From NCBI GenBank assembly GCA_018668095.1, contig JABIQF010000043.1, forward strand, positions 1 to 22,125: a DNA stretch of 22,125 nucleotides, in the 5' to 3' direction. A model generated the notes under the pieces. That model was not told where the DNA came from, made no database searches, and worked only from the letters and a program-made list of their open reading frames with translations. The stretch is from Cellvibrionales bacterium (GTDB lineage Bacteria; Pseudomonadota; Gammaproteobacteria; Pseudomonadales; UBA7434). The number at the start of each line of letters is the position of its first letter. Within the stretch, counting starts at the first letter, position 1. The position numbers were made by a program, and so were the translations under genes. This document shows positions 1-6,216 of this stretch, piece by piece.

Positions 1-240
1 CCAGCACTTTGCTATCGGACATAGCTAAGTACTCCGAAGCATCGCTGATATATCGCAGACTTAATAAGCTCGAGAATGGCAGACTTAAAAACGGTAACTC
101 TTATTTTTTTATCGATCATATTATTCTTCGTAGTGATCTTCATAGTGAGTAGTGATCTTAGTAGTGATCTTAGTAGTGTTCTTATTAGCACGTTTAATAG
201 CACTCAGCGTTTTCAACAACGTCACTCTATGAATCGCGAA
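1..240. other. Intergenic sequence, no supportable gene
   Basis: This stretch lies downstream of the minus-strand RssB-like gene. Open frames of about 60 codons exist on both strands, but they have no convincing ribosome binding site and their sequence is dominated by a short DNA repeat, so I do not call them genes. In Pseudomonas, rssB is followed by the anti-sigma antagonist gene rssC. No STAS-domain protein can be read here. A 10-bp direct repeat (GCAGACTTAA at 55-64 and 79-88) and a 12-bp tandem repeat (listed separately) are the only structure I see. Confidence 0.5.
130..184. repeat. 12-bp tandem repeat, about four units
   Basis: The unit GTAGTGATCTTA occurs at 149-160 and 161-172. A one-mismatch copy is at 173-184 (GTAGTGTTCTTA) and another at 130-141 (GTAGTGATCTTC), with a 7-base partial unit between the first and second copies. 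Because 12 is a multiple of three, the array keeps reading frames open on both strands, which explains the short spurious frames here. No function is evident. Copy-number slippage between strains would be expected. Confidence 0.7.
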
Positions 241-1431
241 CTAAATTTTATCAACGATTAACAAGGCAATATCATCAGGGTATTGCTTATTTTCATCAAC
301 ATTAAACCCATTAAACACCGATTCAATATCGGCTTTCATTTTAGGCGCTTCAGATAGCAGGAACGCCTCTTTCTTAGCAAGACTCTCTTGCTCTAAGACT
401 TCTAAGATACCATCTGAAAACATCATGATTCGAAATTTATCTGGCAAATCGACAACAATTTCTTGATAGTTAGTTTCTTCAAATAAACCAACCGGCGCAC
501 CCTGCCCTTCGAGATAACGTGCTTCACCATTAGCGATTAATATAGGCACCGGTAAGGCCCCTGCTACCGAATAGGTTAGACGGTTATTTTGCGTATCTAA
601 CACGGCATAAAAAATAGTGGCATGTTTGCCAATACCCGTGCCTAGTAATTCGTCATTGGCATGCACTAAAAACTCAGCAGGATGCAATATATCGTCATCT
701 TTCTGGCGGTTATAGTCACTGCGCATACGCGCGGTTAGGTTTTTCATTAATACGGTTACGAACGCTGATGATGCGCCATGACCGGAGACGTCAGCCATAA
801 AAAAGACAACGTGATCAGGGCCCACCGTTACGTACTCAACAAAATCACCACTTAAATACACCGATGGCACAATTTGATGATGAAAAATATAAGCGCTTTT
901 TTGCATAGGGCTTACAGGCAGCATTTTCATCTGCACTTGCAAACCGGCTTGGTGATCTTGCTCAAGCACCGCCAAGTTACTTTTTAATTCGCTATTCGCT
1001 TGCTCAAGTTGTTGGCGATATTTGAGGTTTTCACGGCGTAAACTAAAACGCTCAAGACTGCGCTCAATAGCATGCACCAACACTTCAAGGTCTAGGATAG
1101 GCTTTATGAGGTAATCGCTAGCGCCTAGACGAAGCGCCTCTACAACATCGCTCATAACGCCCGCGCCAGAAATGACAATAATCGGCACATGAGAATAAGC
1201 ATCGGCAATCACTTTTAAGACATTGATACCGTCAAGCTTGGGCATTCTTAAATCACAGAGAACGAGCTCGGGCTTTTCAATGGCCATGGCTGCCAGTCCC
1301 TCTTCACCATCAACGGCTTCGCAGGTTTGGTAGCCACTGTCTCTAAGGTAGGATGCAATGGAATGGCGCACGTTTTCATCATCATCGATAATGAGAACTT
1401 TGACTAATGCAGTACTGCTAGGAATTTCCAA
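241..1431 (-). CDS. rssB: RssB-like response regulator with PP2C-type (SpoIIE) phosphatase domain
   Basis: This 396-residue protein has an N-terminal receiver domain (about 10-125) with acidic pocket D16-D18, phosphoacceptor D60 (in CDLRMPKLDG), S88 and K110. A coiled-coil linker (about 125-165) follows, then a SpoIIE/PP2C-type serine phosphatase domain. Metal-site acidic residues look present: D196 (SGDF), D214 (ADVSGHG), D340 (FSDG) and D387 (PDD). Unlike E. coli RssB, whose phosphatase domain is degenerate, this one looks active, as in the Pseudomonas RssB/RssC system that controls RpoS through a STAS anti-sigma antagonist. The start is TTG: an in-frame TGA lies three codons upstream and no ATG or GTG occurs before the receiver domain. 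The upstream ribosome site is weak. The gene lies 191 bp after mlaA on the same strand, an arrangement similar to Pseudomonas. The domain call is firm; the RpoS role is inferred. Confidence 0.85.
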   Translation of the reverse strand: MEIPSSTALVKVLIIDDDENVRHSIASYLRDSGYQTCEAVDGEEGLAAMAIEKPELVLCDLRMPKLDGINVLKVIADAYSHVPIIVISGAGVMSDVVEALRLGASDYLIKPILDLEVLVHAIERSLERFSLRRENLKYRQQLEQANSELKSNLAVLEQDHQAGLQVQMKMLPVSPMQKSAYIFHHQIVPSVYLSGDFVEYVTVGPDHVVFFMADVSGHGASSAFVTVLMKNLTARMRSDYNRQKDDDILHPAEFLVHANDELLGTGIGKHATIFYAVLDTQNNRLTYSVAGALPVPILIANGEARYLEGQGAPVGLFEETNYQEIVVDLPDKFRIMMFSDGILEVLEQESLAKKEAFLLSEAPKMKADIESVFNGFNVDENKQYPDDIALLIVDKI

Positions 1432-1472
1432 TGGCTTATATCAACTGGCATCTAAGTAGTAGTTATGAACAC

Positions 1473-1509
1473 GAGGGTTTCATTCATTTTGCCTTTTTGA
1501 AACCGCCTC
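1473..1509 (-). other. Imperfect hairpin in the leader of the RssB-like gene
   Basis: GGTTTCA (1476-1482) pairs with TGAAACC (1498-1504). Beyond a two-base GC bulge the stem continues as GAG/CTC. No U-tract follows on the minus strand, so it is not a standard terminator. It could be a 5' UTR structure or chance. The rest of the 191-bp mlaA-rssB gap shows no clear promoter. Confidence 0.25.
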
Positions 1510-1622
1510 TCTTGTAACCATTTAACCACTTTTGCGCGCATTAATGGAAGAATTAACACACTGAAAAGCGGTGGTTATATTTGGTATTAATGGCTAATTA
1601 AAAACGGCTTTTTTTTGGCTTG

Positions 1623-2318
1623 TTAAAAATCATCACCAAAATCATCTTCAACTTGGCCATTGGTGGTGGCGACTTCACGCTGCTGAATATAGATTTCACG
1701 AATAAAGGTATATCGATCACCGGAGATAAGACGCTCGGCATCAAGTAGATCAGCGCGTTTATCCAATAAATTCGCCGCCCAAAGACTATTGCGAGTACGC
1801 ACATCATCAATCTGATCTAGCGGCGAAAGATAGGCATCTGGCGCAATAGCTAAGGCATCACGAAGATAGCGACCACCCATTAGTGGTAGGACGATATAAG
1901 GGCCATCACCAACACCCCAAACTGCCAATGTCTGACCAAAGTCTTCATTACGCTCTTCAATACCCCAGTCAGTAGCCACGTCAAATAAACCACCCATACC
2001 CACTGTCGTATTAATCGCTAAACGGCCTAGACTTTTGCCTGACTGACGTAAGTCACCCTGCAGACCACTATTAACTGCATTACTAACCTCACCCACATTA
2101 TCAAAAAAATTCGTCACGCCTCGATTAAGCGCCTCAGGCATGACCCATTGATAAACCTTGGCCGAAGGCTTAACTAACCAACGATCAAGTACTTCATTAA
2201 AACCAAAAACTTTACGATTAACTTCCTCAAAGGGGTCAACAGTAGCGGCAAAATTAGGCAGGGCTAATGTCAGTAATAAAACACCAACAAGACGGGAGAA
2301 TGTAGGCCTTAATAACAT
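1623..2318 (-). CDS. mlaA: MlaA/VacJ family outer-membrane phospholipid-removal protein
   Basis: MlaA removes mislocalised phospholipids from the outer leaflet of the outer membrane and passes them to the periplasmic Mla pathway. This 231-residue protein begins with a signal peptide and continues with the MlaA signature (DPFEEVNRKVFGFNEVLDRW, about 28-47). It also has the conserved blocks FFDNVGEVSNAVN, GRLAINTTVGMGGLFD, FGQTLAVWGVGDGPYIVLP and a C-terminal RADLLDAE segment. Length is normal for the family. The start is ATG with a good AAGGA site 8 bases upstream. The leader reads LALPNFAATVDP: there is no lipobox cysteine, so as read this would be a soluble or differently anchored protein rather than a classical lipoprotein. 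The tail is acidic (EDDFGDDF). The mlaBCDEF transport genes are not in this window. Confidence 0.92.
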   Translation of the reverse strand: MLLRPTFSRLVGVLLLTLALPNFAATVDPFEEVNRKVFGFNEVLDRWLVKPSAKVYQWVMPEALNRGVTNFFDNVGEVSNAVNSGLQGDLRQSGKSLGRLAINTTVGMGGLFDVATDWGIEERNEDFGQTLAVWGVGDGPYIVLPLMGGRYLRDALAIAPDAYLSPLDQIDDVRTRNSLWAANLLDKRADLLDAERLISGDRYTFIREIYIQQREVATTNGQVEDDFGDDF

Positions 2319-2344
2319 GATAAAAATCCTTAGGGGCTTCCATA

Positions 2345-2370
2345 AAATCGATGAAGGTATGCATCGATTT
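2345..2370 (-). terminator. Hairpin between hvfC and mlaA, possible weak terminator
   Basis: A perfect 9-bp inverted repeat, AAATCGATG (2345-2353) and CATCGATTT (2362-2370), has an 8-base loop. On the minus strand the stem is followed by TTTTATGG, only a short U-run. It lies 35 bases after the hvfC stop and 27 bases before the mlaA start. It may partly terminate the hvf transcript or simply separate the units. Confidence 0.45.
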
Positions 2371-2404
2371 AAGTGGTGGTGAGTTTAGCCTTACTGAGCT
2401 TTCA

Positions 2405-3169
2405 TTAACTTGCAGCAGGCACGCCGTAGATTATATCCAACTGACGTAATTGCGCCAATATTTCAGTACCGGCATTAACGACTAAATTCGGGTCTGGGTG
2501 CTGTAATTCCTGAGCAATTTGTAATAATAAATCTCGACCAAGCCGCTCTCCATTACCTTCACACAATTCCAAGAATCGCGCCGTAACCGGATTCGCCTCA
2601 AGAAAAGCGACTTTATCTTGCCTATTACGGTACACCACCAAACAAACCGGTTGCTCGCTGGGCTGCTCGGGTCGAAAGGTTTCACCAATTTGATGAACAG
2701 GATAATCAAACACCATGGACCACGCCAACGGCGATAACACGGGGATATGATCAATTAGGGAGTGATCTGCTGAAACAGCATCCTCGGGAGTGTCTTGCTC
2801 TGCAACAAATAATGCCAGCTCTGCCCATTCATAACGTGCAAGTTGTAAAGCAAATACAGGATCGCAGGACTGAGGCTCTCGCTCATCGTCTAAATAGCTG
2901 AGAAACTCTTCACTGATTTCTAAAAAATACGGCGTTTGTGATTGATGACGATGAATAAAATCACGCACCATTTGATGCCAGTCAGTATCGCTATAGAGCT
3001 TACGTAAAATAGGAAAGGCGCTACTGATAAAACCTTCGATATTTTTATAGAATAGCTCACGGTAAATATTCATCCGACGATCTTCGATATCTGCCGGCGC
3101 TGGATGCACACTTGGCTCGCGTATATGCGCCGCAAAAGCACGCTGAACATCGGCTAGTGAAGTACTCAT
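2405..3169 (-). CDS. hvfC: HvfC/BufC-type RiPP maturation partner protein (DUF2063)
   Basis: This is the partner protein of the DUF692 (MNIO) enzyme. In characterised systems (MbnC, TglI, BufC, HvfC) the partner binds the precursor peptide and enables oxidative cysteine modification. Features are an N-terminal helical DUF2063 domain (about 5-95, with RMNIYRELFYKNIEGFISSAFP and the following FHRHQSQTPYFLEISEEFLSYL-like segment) and a C-terminal alpha/beta region of about 130 residues. The open frame extends upstream to a TTG at 3175. I prefer the ATG at 3167-3169 because it overlaps the hvfB stop as ATGA, giving translational coupling and a 254-residue protein. No signal peptide is seen, so a cytosolic location fits pre-export modification. 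Family assignment is by sequence pattern; partner function is established for relatives only. Confidence 0.88.
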   Translation of the reverse strand: MSTSLADVQRAFAAHIREPSVHPAPADIEDRRMNIYRELFYKNIEGFISSAFPILRKLYSDTDWHQMVRDFIHRHQSQTPYFLEISEEFLSYLDDEREPQSCDPVFALQLARYEWAELALFVAEQDTPEDAVSADHSLIDHIPVLSPLAWSMVFDYPVHQIGETFRPEQPSEQPVCLVVYRNRQDKVAFLEANPVTARFLELCEGNGERLGRDLLLQIAQELQHPDPNLVVNAGTEILAQLRQLDIIYGVPAAS

Positions 3170-4035
3170 GAACAACTACCCTCAACATTTTCAATGAGGG
3201 CTTGCGCCTCCTGAATGGCGCGCACATGACTCACCTCAGCCACTAACTCTGCTAATGGGGGGAAATTAAAATCACGCTCAACCAAAGTAGGTTTTACGCC
3301 AAAGGTTTTATACGCTAGCGCGAGCAAATCCCATACCGGATCAATAACAGCAGCACCATGGGTATCTACTCGGAGATCTTGAGCCTCTTCATAATGACCC
3401 GCAATATGCATATAACTGGCTCTATGTCCCGGCAAGGCTTGTAAAAAATCAGCCGCATTGTAGTTATGATTAATACTGTTCACATAAATATTGTTGACGT
3501 CTAATAATAAATCGCAATCGGCTTGCTCTAGCACACCATCAATAAATTCTAGCTCGGTCATTTCTTGAGATGGCGCGGCATAATAAGACACATTTTCGAG
3601 CGCAATACGCTGCCCTAAAATATCTTGCACCTGCTGTACACGCTCAGCAACATAGCGAATAGCATCTTTTTTAAAAGGGATAGGCATTAAATCGTATAAG
3701 TGACCGGCATCACCACAGTAACTTAAATGCTCTGAATAAAGGGGGCATTGATGCTCTTGAATAAAGCCTTTAATGTTTTTAATAAGGTCAATATCGAGCG
3801 GCTCAGGACCACCAATATTTAAGGACAAACCATGAAGCGTAAGTGGATAGCGCTCACTAAAACTGCGCAGCTGCCGCGCAAAAAGACCGCCAACACCAAT
3901 CCAGTTTTCGGGTGCCACTTCCATAAAATCAACATCACCCTGCTGTAACGCAGAGAACGTATCAACAAGACCACGACGCAAACCTAAGCCTGCCTGCGCT
4001 TTTTTTTGATGCCAGTTTTTGCTCATGTTTGTCAT
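3166..4035 (-). CDS. hvfB: HvfB/BufB-type multinuclear non-heme iron oxidative enzyme (MNIO, DUF692)
   Basis: This 289-residue DUF692 TIM-barrel enzyme belongs to the MbnB/TglH/BufB/HvfB family. Members use two or three iron ions to oxidise cysteines of ribosomal peptides, for example to oxazolone/thioamide groups. Likely metal or active-site residues sit in conserved blocks: H69 (TLHGLSLN), E102-H103 (SEHLSY), E147-N148 (LENVSYY), D179-N181 (LLLDVNNIYVN), H190, H210-H214 (HIAGHYE), D224-H226 (DTHGA) and E253 (LVERD). It sits between the precursor gene hvfA (177 bp upstream, beyond a hairpin terminator) and hvfC (ATGA overlap). Two possible starts exist, ATG 4035 and ATG 4026, both with weak ribosome sites. 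I kept the longer one. The product chemistry is inferred from the HvfA family and cannot be read directly. Confidence 0.93.
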   Translation of the reverse strand: MTNMSKNWHQKKAQAGLGLRRGLVDTFSALQQGDVDFMEVAPENWIGVGGLFARQLRSFSERYPLTLHGLSLNIGGPEPLDIDLIKNIKGFIQEHQCPLYSEHLSYCGDAGHLYDLMPIPFKKDAIRYVAERVQQVQDILGQRIALENVSYYAAPSQEMTELEFIDGVLEQADCDLLLDVNNIYVNSINHNYNAADFLQALPGHRASYMHIAGHYEEAQDLRVDTHGAAVIDPVWDLLALAYKTFGVKPTLVERDFNFPPLAELVAEVSHVRAIQEAQALIENVEGSCS

Positions 4036-4129
4036 CGCACTTAAACTGAATAAATCTTAAACCGTATAAATATCAACGCGTGAATATGGGTTTTCTAATG
4101 CGGATAAATAAAAAGGTAAGGCTAAAACA

Positions 4130-4162
4130 AAAATGGCGGGAAAGAAACCTTCCCGCCATTTT
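4130..4162 (-). terminator. Strong hairpin terminator between hvfA and hvfB (likely partial)
   Basis: A perfect 13-bp inverted repeat, AAAATGGCGGGAA (4130-4142) and TTCCCGCCATTTT (4150-4162), has a 7-base loop. Read on the minus strand, the GC-rich stem is followed by a T-rich stretch (TTTTTGTTTT), the form of a rho-independent terminator. It begins 50 bases after the hvfA stop and ends 94 bases before the hvfB start. If leaky, it would give much more hvfA mRNA than hvfBC mRNA. I see no clear hvfB promoter between the hairpin and hvfB, so readthrough is the simplest source of hvfBC transcripts. Confidence 0.85.
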
Positions 4163-4212
4163 AAACTCATTATAGGTAAAATGAGAGATGCATTAACAAC
4201 TAACAAAAAGCA

Positions 4213-4515
4213 TTAGCTACCGCATTTTCCTTCACCACATTTACCTTCAGCGTCAGCGCCTTTTTTGGCATCGCCGCCACACTTCCCTTCACCGCACTTC
4301 CCTTCTTCGCCTTTATCTTCACCGCCTTTACTTTCGCCACACTTGCCTTCGCCACATTTTCCTTCATGGCCATCTGCGTTTACGATATCGTAACCGCTGC
4401 TTAATGGTGTAGCAGAAAAAGGGTTCACATCTGCGCTAGCAATAGGTGAAATAGCAGTCGCTAAAAATGCTGCGCCTAAGGCAGCAGTTAATGGTTTCGC
4501 TTTAAATTTAGACAT
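4213..4515 (-). CDS. hvfA: HvfA family RiPP precursor with six EGKCG motifs (putative copper-binding)
   Basis: This 100-residue secreted precursor has a signal peptide at about 1-28 (AISPIASA then DV), a spacer (29-50), and a repeat region with EGKCG six times in three back-to-back pairs. Its only cysteines are C54/C59, C74/C79 and C93/C98. Between pairs one and two is a cysteine-free degenerate pair (ESKGG-EDKGE, 61-70), which looks like an eroded repeat. In characterised HvfA proteins EGKCG cysteines are converted by HvfBC to copper-binding oxazolone/thioamide groups, serving copper sequestration or protection. The start is ATG with a strong AGGAG site 7-8 bases upstream, fitting high expression. 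The gene leads an hvfABC cluster and is followed by a terminator. Function is inferred from the family; export is supported by the leader. Confidence 0.93.
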   Translation of the reverse strand: MSKFKAKPLTAALGAAFLATAISPIASADVNPFSATPLSSGYDIVNADGHEGKCGEGKCGESKGGEDKGEEGKCGEGKCGGDAKKGADAEGKCGEGKCGS

Positions 4516-4563
4516 GTTGGCTCCTAATATAATAAATAAATGTAACCCGCTTGAATCCCGTGC

Positions 4564-4592
4564 CTATTAATTCCACCCAATCGTATTCTCAA
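4564..4592 (-). promoter_or_regulatory. Weak candidate sigma-70 promoter for hvfA
   Basis: Reading the minus strand, TTGAGA (4587-4592) lies 17 bases before TAATAG (4564-4569). Transcription would begin near 4557, about 40 bases before the hvfA ATG. The -35 is close to consensus; the -10 is poor (3 of 6). I could not identify an ECF-sigma or copper-responsive operator with confidence, although related clusters are often metal- or ECF-controlled. Confidence 0.25.
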
Positions 4593-4876
4593 CTCACAAT
4601 TAGCGTATTAACAACAGCAGCAATACAGACATAATTTCAATCCATTTGTTCAATACTGTGAAAGATAATATAACCAATGGATAGTTTTAAACAGCAGTAA
4701 TAGGCCAGATTATATTAAATAATCGCTAGAAATCTCTTCTTGCGACTACCGAAGAGAATATGACAGTTTTTTAGGCAGAGAAATTCGCCCCAGATCACAC
4801 AAGAGATCCAAAAATTCACTTTTTAAATGGATTTTACAACTGGCCAACAGCTAATAGAAAAGAATGGAGTGCGCCT
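4593..4876. other. Intergenic region between the hydrolase and hvfA
   Basis: About 280 AT-rich bases lie between the hydrolase stop and the hvfA upstream region. No gene, tRNA or strong terminator is visible. A loose inverted repeat ATCCATT/AATGGAT (roughly 4640-4685) and another ATCCA/TGGAT pair near 4805-4836 are too weak to call. The hvfA regulatory sequences presumably lie here or just upstream of 4516. Confidence 0.4.
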
Positions 4877-6214
4877 TTAACCCGCTAAGCTTAGCGCCAT
4901 AGAATGATCATTGTTATTAGAAGATAATTCATCATCAACTGATGAATACTCGAACGGCAAATCGAAGTTTTCTTTCTCAACGGCCTGCTCTGACTCAGAA
5001 AAAGTATCTACAAAGTAAGGTTCATCGACATCAGCTATTGCCTCGCGGTTAACGGCAGTCTGCTCAAGTAACCAATCCGTTGCATCCTTAAAGACATCTT
5101 TAACGGCCGCAGGATCGAGTAATAAACTTAAGTGGTCATACTTACGCTTGGTATTATCAATTGTATTAGCAACTATTAATCGTGCATCGTGGCAGCCTAA
5201 CTCATTGATAAAGGCGCGAACATCAGCCGCACCTGAATAGATTTTATCGGCAGCAGTCGCAAAATGCAGCGTGGCTGGAATAGGATTCGCTTTTAGCGCG
5301 GCTTGATAATCAAAGCCGTCTTCAGCATCACACCATCGGTCATTATTCATCCAATCGGCATACACACTAAACCAATCGGTATTTTCATCCGCCGAACCCA
5401 AACGTAACTGCGCAGCAGGAAAAGCGCCAAGCCAGTTAACTAACTTGCTGGTTAATGGGTGGCAAAAAGCTTTTACCGCCGCATTAGCTATTCGATGAGT
5501 CGTTTGCAGCTTACGACGCACACTAAAGAACATCATCTGTGTTGCTGTGCGCTCTGCTTCACTCATACGCGCCCAAGCTGCCGACAACAAAACACCACCA
5601 AAACCATGAGCAACCCAAACAGTCGGTGCTACAGGCGTCGATTTAACATAAGCCGCTGAATCCATAGATTCATCGGCGGACAATGAGCAATGCTGTGTAG
5701 CTGCACGAAGAAGGCGAGGAATCGCATCCGTCACTATCTCGTGGACGGTTAAAGACGAAGGCTCATCATCGCAACCTAAGCTGCGTCCACGACCGCCTAA
5801 ATCAGCGACAAACACTTCATAACCTTGCTGGGCAAAGTGATACGCTAAGCCTTTACCTGAATCATGGTAAAAAATTCTTCCGCATTCCACTTCACCATGC
5901 AGCATAAAAACGCGCTTGGGTGACTCAGTCTCAAAAGGATTTGCATCAGTGGGCATGGGCTGTAAATGCCGCATATGTAACTGCTCACCATTGGGCATAG
6001 ACACCCAAATGGATTCGGCTTTAATATTTAATTGTTCTTCTACGATGATAGCGCTGCTATCTTCAATACTACTATCTTCAACCGTCTCATCGTCAGTGAT
6101 TGCGCTAACGGTAAAACCATCATCTTCAGACGCTTCAACAACAGGATCGAGCATCAATGAGTATTGCTCATTATCGTCAACGCTCTGTGTAGGTGAAGAT
6201 TCATATAAAGACAT
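4877..6214 (-). CDS. Alpha/beta-hydrolase-fold protein lacking the nucleophile serine
   Basis: This 445-residue protein has an acidic, low-complexity N-terminus (about 1-60), an alpha/beta-hydrolase core (about 65-385) and an acidic, Ser/Asn-rich tail (about 395-445). Core signs are the oxyanion-type HG (MLHGEVE, 104-110), the strand-turn VFVADLGGRGRS (134-145), a nucleophile elbow reading AHGFGG (202-207), a possible acid D323 (AADKIYSG) and H361 (YDHLSLL). In active hydrolases the elbow is HSxGG; here residue 204 is Gly, so classical serine hydrolysis is unlikely unless another nucleophile is used. There is no signal peptide, so it is probably cytosolic. The ATG lies two bases after the hrpA TAG, so it is probably translated with hrpA. 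Substrate is unknown. It may be a non-catalytic or binding paralogue. Confidence 0.75.
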   Translation of the reverse strand: MSLYESSPTQSVDDNEQYSLMLDPVVEASEDDGFTVSAITDDETVEDSSIEDSSAIIVEEQLNIKAESIWVSMPNGEQLHMRHLQPMPTDANPFETESPKRVFMLHGEVECGRIFYHDSGKGLAYHFAQQGYEVFVADLGGRGRSLGCDDEPSSLTVHEIVTDAIPRLLRAATQHCSLSADESMDSAAYVKSTPVAPTVWVAHGFGGVLLSAAWARMSEAERTATQMMFFSVRRKLQTTHRIANAAVKAFCHPLTSKLVNWLGAFPAAQLRLGSADENTDWFSVYADWMNNDRWCDAEDGFDYQAALKANPIPATLHFATAADKIYSGAADVRAFINELGCHDARLIVANTIDNTKRKYDHLSLLLDPAAVKDVFKDATDWLLEQTAVNREAIADVDEPYFVDTFSESEQAVEKENFDLPFEYSSVDDELSSNNNDHSMALSLAG

Positions 6215-6216
6215 AG

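Noticed and set aside
12..203. Possible small protein after the RssB-like gene (RssC-like position)
   Set aside because: GTG start without ribosome site, sequence driven by the 12-bp repeat, and no STAS-domain resemblance.
4213..4400. Repeated codons of the EGKCG region considered as a DNA repeat or CRISPR-like array
   Set aside because: The periodicity is explained by the protein motif of HvfA; there are no constant repeats with unique spacers.
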